DNA of 23,604 bases, from positions 1 through 23,604 of the forward strand of contig RPFO01001505.1 of NCBI GenBank assembly GCA_009746045.1, in the 5' to 3' direction. Shown here piece by piece: positions 1 through 14,206 of this stretch. The DNA is from Mesostigma viride. Lineage: Eukaryota; Streptophyta; Mesostigmatophyceae; Mesostigmatales; Mesostigmataceae. The notes under the pieces are model-generated. The model searched no databases. It saw only the letters and a list, made by a program, of their open reading frames with translations, and was not told the DNA's origin. Made by a program: the position numbers and the translations under genes. Within the stretch, counting starts at the first letter, position 1. Each line of letters opens with the position of its first letter.

Positions 1-2399
1 ACACAACGTACCTACACCGCGCACGCAAGGGGCGGCCTGCACACAACGTACAACACCGCGCACGCAAGGGACCGCGCACGCAAGGGCTGCTGCACACACA
101 CTTACACACAAAATGCACGCTTTGGGGCGACGGCACTCACAGTACATACACCGCGCACGAAAGGGGTGGCTGCACACACACGTACACACACCATGCACGC
201 AAGAGCGACTTCACGCACAGGTACACACACCATGCACGCAAGTTCGGCTGCACACACATGTACATCCACCGCGCACGCAAGGGCGGCTGCACACACATGT
301 ACATACACCATGCACGCAAGGGGCGGCTGCACACACCTGTACACACACGCGCACGCAAGGGGCGAGTGCACACACACGTACACACACCGCGCACGCAAGG
401 GGCGGCTGCACACACACGTACACACACCATGCACGCAGTTGGGCATGCACACACACGTACATCCACCGCGCACGCAAGGGGCAACTGCACACACATGTAC
501 ACACACCGCGCACGCTTGGGGCAGCTGCACTCACATGTACACACACCGCGCACGCTTGGGGCGGCTGCACACACACGTACACACACCGCGCACGCAATTA
601 AGGGACGGCTGCACACACACGTACATACACCGCGCACGCAAGGGGCAACGGCACTCACATGTACATACACCATGCACGCAAGGGGCGGCTGCACACACAC
701 GTACACACACCATGCACGCAAGGAGCGACTTCACGCACAGGTACACACACCATGCACGCAAGGTTCGGCTGCACACACATGTACATCCACCGCGCACGCA
801 AGGGGCGGCTGCACACACATGTACATACACCATGCACGCAAGGGGCGGCTGCACACACCTGTACATCCACCGCGCACGCAAGGGGCGAGTGCACACACAC
901 GTACACACACCGCGCACGCAAGGGGCGGCTGCACACACACGTACACACACCATGCACGCAATTGTCGGCATGCACACACACGTACATCCACCGCGCACGC
1001 AAGGGGCAACTGCACACACATGTACACACACCGCGCACGCTTGGGCAGCTGCACTCACATGTACACACACCGCGCACGCAAGGGCCGGCTGCACACACAC
1101 GTACATACACCGCGCACGCAAGGGGCAACTGCACACACATGTACACACACCGCGCACGCAAGGGGCAACTGCACACACACGTACACACACCGCGCACGCT
1201 TGGGGCGGCTGCACACACATGTACCTACACCGCGCACGCAAGGGGCGGCTGCACACACACGTACATCCACCGCGCACGCAAGGGGCAACTGCACACACAT
1301 GTACACACACCGCGCACGCTTGGGGCAGCTGCACACACACGTACACACACCATGCACGCAATTGCCGGCATGCACACACACGTACATCCACCGCGCACGC
1401 TTGGGGCGGCTGCACACACACGTACACACACCATGCACGCAAGGGGCGGCTGCACACACACGTACACACACCGCGCACGCAAGGGGCAACTGCACACACA
1501 TGTACACACACCGCGCACGCTTGGGGCGGCTGCACACACACGTACCTACACCGCGCACGCAAGGGCCGGCTGCACACACACGTACATACACCGCGCACGC
1601 AAGGGGCAACTGCACACACATGTACATACACCGCGCAACCACGGGGCGGCTGCACACACACGTACATACACCGCGCACGCAAGGGCGGCTGCACACATAC
1701 GTACCTACACCGCGCACGCAAGGGGCGACTGCACACCCATGTACATCCACCGCGCACGCAAGGGCCGGCTGCACACACACGTACACACACCATGCACGCA
1801 AGGGCCGGCTGCACACACACGTACATCCCCCGCGCACGCAAGGGGCGGCTGCACACACACGTACACACACCGCGCACGCAAGGGGCAACTGCACACACAT
1901 GTACACACACCGCGCACGCTTGGGGCGGCTGCACACACACGTACCTACACCGCGCACGCAAGGGCCGGCTGCACACACACGTACATACACCGCGCACGCA
2001 AGGGGCAACTGCACACACATGTACATACACCGCGCAACCACGGGGCGGCTGCACACACACGTACATACACCGCGCACGCTTGGGGCAGCTGCACTCACAT
2101 GTACACACACCGCGCACGCAAGGGGCGACTGCACACACATGTACATCCACCGCGCACGCAAGGGCCGGCTGCACACACACGTACACACACCATGCACGCA
2201 AGGGCCGGCTGCACACACACGTACATCCACCGCGCACGCAAGGGCCGGCTGCACACACACGTACATACACCGCGCACGCAAGGGGCAACTGCACACACAT
2301 GTACACACACCGCGCACGCAAGGGGCAACTGCACACACACGTACACACACCGCGCACGCTTGGGGCGGCTGCACACACACGTACCTACACCGCGCACGC
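1..2399. repeat. Left part of the array, outside the 3808-bp higher-order register
   Basis: This part uses the same monomers but does not align in register with the later higher-order copies. The first ~160 bases are unusually irregular, with single-base gains and a truncated unit near 61-85. Stretches from inside the later copies recur here: the segment from about 597 to 957 matches about 3757 to 4117, including the marker GAGCGACTTCACGCACAGG at about 204 and 723. A marker unit containing CGCGCAACCACGG occurs near 1635 and 2034, about ten monomers apart. This suggests older or independently rearranged array sequence from which the higher-order unit was drawn. Confidence 0.8.
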
Positions 2400-5300
2400 A
2401 AGGGGCGGCTGCACACACACGTACATCCACCGCGCACGCAAGGGGCAACTGCACACACATGTACACACACCGCGCACGCTTGGGGCAGCTGCACTCACAT
2501 GTACACACACCGCGCACGCAAGGGGCGGCTGCACACACACGTACATCCACCGCGCACGCAAGGGGCAAATGCACACACACGTACATCCACCGCGCACGCA
2601 AGGGGCGGCTGCACACACACGTACACACACCGCGCACGCAAGGGGCAACTGCACACACATGTACACACACCGCGCACGCTTGGGGCGGCTGCACACACAC
2701 GTACCTACACCGCGCACGCAAGGGGCGGCTGCACACACACGTACATACACCGCGCACGCAAGGGGCAACTGCACACACATGTACATACACCGCGCACGCA
2801 AGGGGCAACTGCACACACATGTACACACACCGCGCACGCAAGGGGCAACTGCACACACACGTACACACACCGCGCACGCTTGGGGCGGCTGCACACACAC
2901 GTAAATACACCGCGCACGCAAGGGGCGGCTGCACACACACGTACATCCACCGCGCACGCAAGGGGCAACTGCACACACATGTACACACACCGCGCACGCT
3001 TGGGGCAGCTGCACTCACATGTACACACACCGCGCACGCAAGGGCCGGCTGCACACACACGAAAAACCACCGCGCACGCAAGGGGCAACTGCACACACAC
3101 GTACATACACCGCGCACGCAAGGGGCGGCTGCACACACACGTACACACACCGCGCACGCAAGGGGCAACTGCACACACATGTACACACACCGCGCACGCT
3201 TGGGGCGGCTGCACACACACGTACCTACACCTTGCACGCAAGGGGCGGCTGCACACACACGTACATACACCGCGCACGCAAGGGGCAACTGCACACACAT
3301 GTACATACACCGCGCAACCACGGGGCGGCTGCACACACACGTACATACACCGCGCACGCAAGGGGCAACTGCACACACATGTACACACACCGCGCACGCT
3401 TGGGGCGGCTGCACACACACGTACCTACACCGCGCACGCAAGGGGCGGCTGCACACACACGTACATACACCGCGCACGCAAGGGGCAACTGCACACACAT
3501 GTACATACACCGCGCAACCACGGGGCGGCTGCACACACACGTACACACACCGCGCACGCAAGGGGCAGCTGCACACACACGTACATACACCATGCACGCA
3601 AGGGGCTGCACACACACTTACACACACCTTGCACGCAAGGGCCGGCATGCACACACACTGGCATACACCGCGCACGCAAGGGGCGGCTGCACACACGTAC
3701 ATACACCGCGCACGCAAGGGGCGAGTGCACACACACGTACACACACCGCGCACGCAATTAAGGGACGGCTGCACAAACACGTACATACACCGCGCACGCA
3801 AGGGGCAACGGCACTCACATGTACATACACCATGCACGCAAGGGGCGGCTGCACACACACGTACACACACCATGCACGCAAGGAGCGACTTCACGCACAG
3901 GTACACACACCATGCACGCAAGGTTCGGCTGCACACACATGTACATCCACCGCGCACGCAAGGGGCGGCTGCACACACATGTACATACACCATGCACGCA
4001 AGGGGCGGCTGCACACACCTGTACATCCACCGCGCACGCAAGGGGCGAGTGCACACACACGTACACACACCGCGCACGCAAGGGGCGGCTGCACACACAC
4101 GTACACACACCATGCACGCAAGGGCCGGCATGCACACACAGTATACACACACCGCGCACGCAAGGGGCGGCTGCACACACACGTACATACACTGCGCACG
4201 CAAGGGGCTGCTGCACACACACTTACACTCACCATGCACGCAAGGGGCGGCTGCACACACACGTACATACACCGCGCACGCAAGGGACGGCTGCACACAC
4301 ACGTACATACACCGCGCACGCAAGGGGCAACTGCCCGCACATGTACATCCACCGCGCACGCAATTAAGGGACGGCTGCACACACACGTACATACACCGCG
4401 CACGCAAGGGGCAACGGCACTCACATGGACATACACCATGCACGCAAGGGGCGGCTGCACACACACGTACATACACCGCGCACGCAAGGGGCTGCTGCAC
4501 ACACACTTACACACACAATGCACGCAATTAGGGGCGACGGCACTCACATGTACATACTCTTGGGCGGCTGCACTCACATGTACATACACCGCGCATGCAA
4601 GGGGCAACTGCACACACACGTACACACACCATGCACGCAAGGGCCGGCATGCACACACACGTACATACACTGCGCACGCAAGGGGCAACTGCACACACAC
4701 GTACACACACCATGCACGGAAGGGACGGCTGCACTCACATGTACACACACCATGCACGCAAGGGCCGGCTGCACACACACGTACATACACCATGCACGCA
4801 AGGGGCTGCACACACACTTACACACCACCTTGCACGCAAGGGCCGGCATGCACACACACTGGCATACACCGCGCACGCAAGGGGCGGCTGCACACACGTA
4901 CATACACCGCGCACGCAAGGGGCGAGTGCACACACACGTACACACACCGCGCACGCAATTAAGGGACGGCTGCACACACACGTACATACACCGCGCACGC
5001 AAGGGGCAACGGCACTCACATGTACATCCACCATGCACGCAAGGGGCGGCTGCACACACACGTACACACACCATGCACGCAAGGACAAGGATTCACACAC
5101 ATGTACACACACAAAGCACGCAAGGGGCTGCTGCACACACACGTACATACACCGCGCACGCAAGGGGCGGCTGCACTCACATGTACACACACCACGCACG
5201 CAAGGGGCGGCTGCACACACACGTACATACACTGCGCACGCAAGGGGCGACTGCACACACATGTACATAAACCATGCACGCAAGGGGCGGCTGCACACAC

Positions 5301-6207
5301 ATGTACATACACCGCGCACGCAAGGGGCGAGTGCAAACACATGTACATACACCGCGCACGCAAGGACAAGGATGCACACACATGTACATACACCGCGCAC
5401 GCAAGGGGCGGCTGCACACACACGTACATACACCGCGCACGCAAGGGGCGAGTGCGCACACACGTACATACACCGCGCACGCAAGGGGCGGCTGCACACA
5501 CACGTACATACACCGCGCACGCACGGGGCCAGTGCAAGCACATGTACATACACCATGCACGCAAGGGGCGGCTGCACACACATGTACATACACCGCGCAC
5601 GCAAGGGGCGAGTGCAAACACATGTACATACACCGCGCACGCAAGGGGCAACTGCCCGCACATGTACATCCACCGCACACGCAAGGGGCGGCTGCACACA
5701 CATGTACATACACCGCGCACGCAAGGGGCGGCTGCACACACACGTACATACACCGCGCACGCAAGGGGCGAGTGCGCACACACGTACATACACCGCGCAC
5801 GCAAGGGGGGCTGCACACACACGTACATACACCGCGCACGCAAGGGGCCAGTGCAAGCACATGTACATACACCATGCACGCAAGGGCCGGCATGCACAGA
5901 AACGTACATACACCGCGCACGCAAGGGGCTGCTGCACACACACGTACACACACCATGCACGCACGGGGCGGCTGCACACACACGTACATCCACTGCGCAC
6001 GCACGGGGCCGGCGACTGCACACACATGTACATAAACCATGCACGCAAGGGGCGGCTGCACACACATGTACATCCACCGCGCACGCAAGGGGCGAGTGCA
6101 AACACATGTACATACACCGCGCACGCAAGGACAAGGATGCACACACATGTACATACACCGCGCACGCAAGGGGCGGCTGCACACGCACGTACATACACCG
6201 CGCACGC
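2400..6207. repeat. Higher-order repeat copy A (3808 bp)
   Basis: This is the first full copy of a 3808-bp block that returns with the same order of monomer variants. The register was set by marker units: the GAGCGACTTCACGCACAGG unit near 3883 recurs near 7691 and 11499, each 3808 bp on. The MITE shifts the next one. Differences from copy B are few by eye: C at 3209 is T at 7017, the head CTTGCACGCA at 3231 is CGCGCACGCA at 7039, and there is one A/C change near 3772. The boundary is uncertain by about 40 bp because neighbouring monomers are similar. Confidence 0.9.
3596..5060. repeat. Internal segmental duplication inside the higher-order unit (offset ~1201 bp)
   Basis: Two blocks within copy A repeat the same rare monomer order. 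One starts near 3596 (a shortened unit GGGGCTGCACACACACTTAC, a CTTGCACGCA head, a CTGGCATACACC joint, a GCGAGT unit, then the AATTAAGGGACGG unit). The other starts near 4797. They run in parallel for about 260 bp. The same pair appears in copies B, C and D, so this duplication came before amplification of the 3808-bp block. Confidence 0.8.
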
Positions 6208-9200
6208 AAGGGGCGGCTGCACACACACGTACATCCACCGCGCACGCAAGGGGCAACTGCACACACATGTACACACACCGCGCACGCTTGGGGCAGCTGC
6301 ACTCACATGTACACACACCGCGCACGCAAGGGGCGGCTGCACACACACGTACATCCACCGCGCACGCAAGGGGCAACTGCACACACACGTACATCCACCG
6401 CGCACGCAAGGGGCGGCTGCACACACACGTACACACACCGCGCACGCAAGGGGCAACTGCACACACATGTACACACACCGCGCACGCTTGGGGCGGCTGC
6501 ACACACACGTACCTACACCGCGCACGCAAGGGGCGGCTGCACACACACGTACATACACCGCGCACGCAAGGGGCAACTGCACACACATGTACATACACCG
6601 CGCACGCAAGGGGCAACTGCACACACATGTACACACACCGCGCACGCAAGGGGCAACTGCACACACACGTACACACACCGCGCACGCTTGGGGCGGCTGC
6701 ACACACACGTAAATACACCGCGCACGCAAGGGGCGGCTGCACACACACGTACATCCACCGCGCACGCAAGGGGCAACTGCACACACATGTACACACACCG
6801 CGCACGCTTGGGGCAGCTGCACTCACATGTACACACACCGCGCACGCAAGGGCCGGCTGCACACACACGAAAAACCACCGCGCACGCAAGGGGCAACTGC
6901 ACACACACGTACATACACCGCGCACGCAAGGGGCGGCTGCACACACACGTACACACACCGCGCACGCAAGGGGCAACTGCACACACATGTACACACACCG
7001 CGCACGCTTGGGGCGGTTGCACACACACGTACCTACACCGCGCACGCAAGGGGCGGCTGCACACACACGTACATACACCGCGCACGCAAGGGGCAACTGC
7101 ACACACATGTACATACACCGCGCAACCACGGGGCGGCTGCACACACACGTACATACACCGCGCACGCAAGGGGCAACTGCACACACATGTACACACACCG
7201 CGCACGCTTGGGGCGGCTGCACACACACGTACCTACACCGCGCACGCAAGGGGCGGCTGCACACACACGTACATACACCGCGCACGCAAGGGGCAACTGC
7301 ACACACATGTACATACACCGCGCAACCACGGGGCGGCTGCACACACACGTACACACACCGCGCACGCAAGGGGCAGCTGCACACACACGTACATACACCA
7401 TGCACGCAAGGGGCTGCACACACACTTACACACACCTTGCACGCAAGGGCCGGCATGCACACACACTGGCATACACCGCGCACGCAAGGGGCGGCTGCAC
7501 ACACGTACATACACCGCGCACGCAAGGGGCGAGTGCACACACACGTACACACACCGCGCACGCAATTAAGGGACGGCTGCACACACACGTACATACACCG
7601 CGCACGCAAGGGGCAACGGCACTCACATGTACATACACCATGCACGCAAGGGGCGGCTGCACACACACGTACACACACCATGCACGCAAGGAGCGACTTC
7701 ACGCACAGGTACACACACCATGCACGCAAGGTTCGGCTGCACACACATGTACATCCACCGCGCACGCAAGGGGCGGCTGCACACACATGTACATACACCA
7801 TGCACGCAAGGGGCGGCTGCACACACCTGTACATCCACCGCGCACGCAAGGGGCGAGTGCACACACACGTACACACACCGCGCACGCAAGGGGCGGCTGC
7901 ACACACACGTACACACACCATGCACGCAAGGGCCGGCATGCACACACAGTATACACACACCGCGCACGCAAGGGGCGGCTGCACACACACGTACATACAC
8001 TGCGCACGCAAGGGGCTGCTGCACACACACTTACACTCACCATGCACGCAAGGGGCGGCTGCACACACACGTACATACACCGCGCACGCAAGGGACGGCT
8101 GCACACACACGTACATACACCGCGCACGCAAGGGGCAACTGCCCGCACATGTACATCCACCGCGCACGCAATTAAGGGACGGCTGCACACACACGTACAT
8201 ACACCGCGCACGCAAGGGGCAACGGCACTCACATGGACATACACCATGCACGCAAGGGGCGGCTGCACACACACGTACATACACCGCGCACGCAAGGGGC
8301 TGCTGCACACACACTTACACACACAATGCACGCAATTAGGGGCGACGGCACTCACATGTACATACTCTTGGGCGGCTGCACTCACATGTACATACACCGC
8401 GCATGCAAGGGGCAACTGCACACACACGTACACACACCATGCACGCAAGGGCCGGCATGCACACACACGTACATACACTGCGCACGCAAGGGGCAACTGC
8501 ACACACACGTACACACACCATGCACGGAAGGGACGGCTGCACTCACATGTACACACACCATGCACGCAAGGGCCGGCTGCACACACACGTACATACACCA
8601 TGCACGCAAGGGGCTGCACACACACTTACACACCACCTTGCACGCAAGGGCCGGCATGCACACACACTGGCATACACCGCGCACGCAAGGGGCGGCTGCA
8701 CACACGTACATACACCGCGCACGCAAGGGGCGAGTGCACACACACGTACACACACCGCGCACGCAATTAAGGGACGGCTGCACACACACGTACATACACC
8801 GCGCACGCAAGGGGCAACGGCACTCACATGTACATCCACCATGCACGCAAGGGGCGGCTGCACACACACGTACACACACCATGCACGCAAGGACAAGGAT
8901 TCACACACATGTACACACACAAAGCACGCAAGGGGCTGCTGCACACACACGTACACACACCGCGCACGCAAGGGGCGGCTGCACTCACATGTACACACAC
9001 CACGCACGCAAGGGGCGGCTGCACACACACGTACATACACTGCGCACGCACGGGGCGACTGCACACACATGTACATAAACCATGCACGCAAGGGGCGGCT
9101 GCACACACATGTACATACACCGCGCACGCAAGGGGCGAGTGCAAACACATGTACATACACCGCGCACGCAAGGACAAGGATGCACACACATGTACATACA

Positions 9201-10015
9201 CCGCGCACGCAAGGGGCGGCTGCACACACACGTACATACACCGCGCACGCAAGGGGCGAGTGCGCACACACGTACATACACCGCGCACGCAAGGGGCGGC
9301 TGCACACACACGTACATACACCGCGCACGCACGGGGCCAGTGCAAGCACATGTACATACACCATGCACGCAAGGGGCGGCTGCACACACATGTACATACA
9401 CCGCGCACGCAAGGGGCGAGTGCAAACACATGTACATACACCGCGCACGCAAGGGGCAACTGCCCGCACATGTACATCCACCGCACACGCAAGGGGCGGC
9501 TGCACACACATGTACATACACCGCGCACGCAAGGGGCGGCTGCACACACACGTACATACACCGCGCACGCAAGGGGCGAGTGCGCACACACGTACATACA
9601 CCGCGCACGCAAGGGGGGCTGCACACACACGTACATACACCGCGCACGCAAGGGGCCAGTGCAAGCACATGTACATACACCATGCACGCAAGGGCCGGCA
9701 TGCACAGAAACGTACATACACCGCGCACGCAAGGGGCTGCTGCACACACACGTACACACACCATGCACGCACGGGGCGGCTGCACACACACGTACATCCA
9801 CTGCGCACGCACGGGGCCGGCGACTGCACACACATGTACATAAACCATGCACGCAAGGGGCGGCTGCACACACATGTACATCCACCGCGCACGCAAGGGG
9901 CGAGTGCAAACACATGTACATACACCGCGCACGCAAGGACAAGGATGCACACACATGTACATACACCGCGCACGCAAGGGGCGGCTGCACACGCACGTAC
10001 ATACACCGCGCACGC
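6208..10015. repeat. Higher-order repeat copy B (3808 bp)
   Basis: This copy aligns base for base with copy A at +3808 and with copy C at +3808 up to the transposon insertion. Rare variants such as the CACGAAAAACCACC joint, the paired CAACCACGG units 200 bp apart and the TACTCTTGGGCGG truncated unit are all kept in place. This is the most regular copy and the best reference for the higher-order unit. Copies B, C and D share a T (GCGGTTGC at 7017) where copy A has C, so they are closer to each other here. Confidence 0.9.
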
Positions 10016-12834
10016 AAGGGGCGGCTGCACACACACGTACATCCACCGCGCACGCAAGGGGCAACTGCACACACATGTACACACACCGCGCACGCTTGGG
10101 GCAGCTGCACTCACATGTACACACACCGCGCACGCAAGGGGCGGCTGCACACACACGTACATCCACCGCGCACGCAAGGGGCAACTGCACACACACGTAC
10201 ATCCACCGCGCACGCAAGGGGCGGCTGCACACACACGTACACACACCGCGCACGCAAGGGGCAACTGCACACACATGTACACACACCGCGCACGCTTGGG
10301 GCGGCTGCACACACACGTACCTACACCGCGCACGCAAGGGGCGGCTGCACACACACGTACATACACCGCGCACGCAAGGGGCAACTGCACACACATGTAC
10401 ATACACCGCGCACGCAAGGGGCAACTGCACACACATGTACACACACCGCGCACGCAAGGGGCAACTGCACACACACGTACACACACCGCGCACGCTTGGG
10501 GCGGCTGCACACACACGTAAATACACCGCGCACGCAAGGGGCGGCTGCACACACACGTACATCCACCGCGCACGCAAGGGGCAACTGCACACACATGTAC
10601 ACACACCGCGCACGCTTGGGGCAGCTGCACTCACATGTACACACACCGCGCACGCAAGGGCCGGCTGCACACACACGAAAAACCACCGCGCACGCAAGGG
10701 GCAACTGCACACACACGTACATACACCGCGCACGCAAGGGGCGGCTGCACACACACGTACACACACCGCGCACGCAAGGGGCAACTGCACACACATGTAC
10801 ACACACCGCGCACGCTTGGGGCGGTTGCACACACACGTACCTACACCGCGCACGCAAGGGGCGGCTGCACACACACGTACATACACCGCGCACGCAAGGG
10901 GCAACTGCACACACATGTACATACACCGCGCAACCACGGGGCGGCTGCACACACACGTACATACACCGCGCACGCAAGGGGCAACTGCACACACATGTAC
11001 ACACACCGCGCACGCTTGGGGCGGCTGCACACACACGTACCTACACCGCGCACGCAAGGGCCGGCTGCACACACACGTACATACACCGCGCACGCAAGGG
11101 GCAACTGCACACACATGTACATACACCGCGCAACCACGGGGCGGCTGCACACACACGTACACACACCGCGCACGCAAGGGGCAGCTGCACACACACGTAC
11201 ATACACCATGCACGCAAGGGGCTGCACACACACTTACACACACCTTGCACGCAAGGGCCGGCATGCACACACACTGGCATACACCGCGCACGCAAGGGGC
11301 GGCTGCACACACGTACATACACCGCGCACGCAAGGGGCGAGTGCACACACACGTACACACACCGCGCACGCAATTAAGGGACGGCTGCACACACACGTAC
11401 ATACACCGCGCACGCAAGGGGCAACGGCACTCACATGTACATACACCATGCACGCAAGGGGCGGCTGCACACACACGTACACACACCATGCACGCAAGGA
11501 GCGACTTCACGCACAGGTACACACACCATGCACGCAAGGTTCGGCTGCACACACATGTACATCCACCGCGCACGCAAGGGGCGGCTGCACACACATGTAC
11601 ATACACCATGCACGCAAGGGGCGGCTGCACACACCTGTACATCCACCGCGCACGCAAGGGGCGAGTGCACACACACGTACACACACCGCGCACGCAAGGG
11701 GCGGCTGCACACACACGTACACACACCATGCACGCAAGGGCCGGCATGCACACACAGTATACACACACCGCGCACGCAAGGGGCGGCTGCACACACACGT
11801 ACATACACTGCGCACGCAAGGGGCTGCTGCACACACACTTACACTCACCATGCACGCAAGGGGCGGCTGCACACACACGTACATACACCGCGCACGCAAG
11901 GGACGGCTGCACACACACGTACATACACCGCGCACGCAAGGGGCAACTGCCCGCACATGTACATCCACCGCGCACGCAATTAAGGGACGGCTGCACACAC
12001 ACGTACATACACCGCGCACGCAAGGGGCAACGGCACTCACATGGACATACACCATGCACGCAAGGGGCGGCTGCACACACACGTACATACACCGCGCACG
12101 CAAGGGGCTGCTGCACACACACTTACACACACAATGCACGCAATTAGGGGCGACGGCACTCACATGTACATACTCTTGGGCGGCTGCACTCACATGTACA
12201 TACACCGCGCATGCAAGGGGCAACTGCACACACACGTACACACACCATGCACGCAAGGGCCGGCATGCACACACACGTACATACACTGCGCACGCAAGGG
12301 GCAACTGCACACACACGTACACACACCATGCACGGAAGGGACGGCTGCACTCACATGTACACACACCATGCACGCAAGGGCCGGCTGCACACACACGTAC
12401 ATACACCATGCACGCAAGGGGCTGCACACACACTTACACACCACCTTGCACGCAAGGGCCGGCATGCACACACACTGGCATACACCGCGCACGCAAGGGG
12501 CGGCTGCACACACGTACATACACCGCGCACGCAAGGGGCGAGTGCACACACACGTACACACACCGCGCACGCAATTAAGGGACGGCTGCACACACACGTA
12601 CATACACCGCGCACGCAAGGGGCAACGGCACTCACATGTACATCCACCATGCACGCAAGGGGCGGCTGCACACACACGTACACACACCATGCACGCAAGG
12701 ACAAGGATTCACACACATGTACACACACAAAGCACGCAAGGGGCTGCTGCACACACACGTACACACACCGCGCACGCAAGGGGCGGCTGCACTCACATGT
12801 ACACACACCACGCACGCAAGGGGCGGCTGCACAC

Positions 12835-12859
12835 GGCCGGGCCCACTTCAAATGTTCCG
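12835..12859 (+). repeat. Left terminal inverted repeat of the MITE
   Basis: This 25-bp end begins GGCCGGGCCC and ends TTCCG. It matches the reverse complement of the right end except at the first and third bases. It is followed by a small perfect hairpin, AAAAGTGTGACACTTTT, at 12860-12876. Confidence 0.85.
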
Positions 12860-12927
12860 AAAAGTGTGACACTTTTGGTCGTTTTTTTTACTTTTTCGAC
12901 GATCGTCACTCTGCAGAGTGATTCGTC

Positions 12928-13261
12928 GTGCGAAATCGTGCCAAATTGTGCGAAATTTGCTGAAATCGTGTGAAATTTGCTGAAATCGTGCGAATTTGTG
13001 CGAAATTTGCTGAAATTGTGCGAAATTTCATGTGAAAAATGTCGACGGTAAAAAATTTTGATGTGCACAACGTGTGTGAATTCATGCGAAATTTTGTCAA
13101 ACGTCACTCCCCAAAACGACCCTTGGTTGAAATCCATGCGAAATTGTGCGAAATCATGCAAAATTGTGCGAAATCGTGCGAAATCGTGCGAAAATGTGTG
13201 AAAATTTTGCGAAAATCACGCGAAAATCACGCGAACTCGTGCGAAATTTTATTTTTTTTTT
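12928..13261 (+). repeat. GTGCGAAATY ten-base repeats filling the MITE interior
   Basis: The interior is made of degenerate tandem copies of about ten bases, GTGCGAAATC or GTGCGAAATT, alternating in places with TTGCTGAAAT. There are two blocks, about 12928-13035 and 13133-13261, separated by about 100 bp of non-repetitive sequence. Subterminal tandem repeats of this kind are known in several DNA-transposon families as possible transposase binding sites. That role is inferred here. Confidence 0.75.
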
Positions 13262-13302
13262 GCGAAAAACGACCAAAAGTGTCACACACTTGGCTTGGAC
13301 GG

Positions 13303-13327
13303 CGGAACATTTGAAGTGGGCCCGCCG
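13303..13327 (-). repeat. Right terminal inverted repeat of the MITE
   Basis: This 25-bp end begins CGGAACATTTG and ends GGGCCCGCCG, the inverse of the left end. Between it and the inner inverted pair is a short asymmetric spacer containing CTTGGCTTGGACGG, which is absent from the left end. Confidence 0.85.
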
Positions 13328-14206
13328 ACACACACGTACATACACTGCGCACGCACGGGGCGACTGCACACACATGTACATAAACCATGCACGCAAGGGG
13401 CGGCTGCACACACATGTACATACACCGCGCACGCAAGGGGCGAGTGCAAACACATGTACATACACCGCGCACGCAAGGACAAGGATGCACACACATGTAC
13501 ATACACCGCGCACGCAAGGGGCGGCTGCACACACACGTACATACACCGCGCACGCAAGGGGCGAGTGCGCACACACGTACATACACCGCGCACGCAAGGG
13601 GCGGCTGCACACACACGTACATACACCGCGCACGCACGGGGCCAGTGCAAGCACATGTACATACACCATGCACGCAAGGGGCGGCTGCACACACATGTAC
13701 ATACACCGCGCACGCAAGGGGCGAGTGCAAACACATGTACATACACCGCGCACGCAAGGGGCAACTGCCCGCACATGTACATCCACCGCACACGCAAGGG
13801 GCGGCTGCACACACATGTACATACACCGCGCACGCAAGGGGCGGCTGCACACACACGTACATACACCGCGCACGCAAGGGGCGAGTGCGCACACACGTAC
13901 ATACACCGCGCACGCAAGGGGGGCTGCACACACACGTACATACACCGCGCACGCAAGGGGCCAGTGCAAGCACATGTACATACACCATGCACGCAAGGGC
14001 CGGCATGCACAGAAACGTACATACACCGCGCACGCAAGGGGCTGCTGCACACACACGTACACACACCATGCACGCACGGGGCGGCTGCACACACACGTAC
14101 ATCCACTGCGCACGCACGGGGCCGGCGACTGCACACACATGTACATAAACCATGCACGCAAGGGGCGGCTGCACACACATGTACATCCACCGCGCACGCA
14201 AGGGGC

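Larger units (their letters stand above)
12835..13327. mobile_element. MITE-like non-autonomous DNA transposon, 493 bp
   Basis: This AT-rich, non-satellite insert splits a satellite monomer. Its ends are inverted repeats: 12835-12859 and the reverse complement of 13303-13327 share CGGGCCCACTTCAAATG and continue to TTCCG, with mismatches only in the outermost three bases. A second, inner inverted pair contains ACACTTTTGGTCGTTTTT on the left (about 12869-12886) and its complement near 13265-13283. The element is flanked by ACAC on both sides (12831-12834 and 13328-13331). Comparison with the empty site in copy B near 9025 gives a net gain of exactly 497 bp, which fits 493 plus a 4-bp duplication. 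It carries no transposase, and its longest open frames are short and run out into the satellite. I do not assign a superfamily, because the TSD lies in a CA run. Confidence 0.85.
10016..14206. repeat. Higher-order repeat copy C, interrupted by a MITE
   Basis: This copy is in register with B at +3808 up to 12834. After the insertion the register with B becomes +4305, which is 3808 plus 497 (a 493-bp element and a 4-bp duplication). It then runs in register to about 14206, where it leaves the copy B order about 114 bp before its expected end. A private change is visible near 11060, where GGGCCGGCT replaces GGGGCGGCT. Confidence 0.85.
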
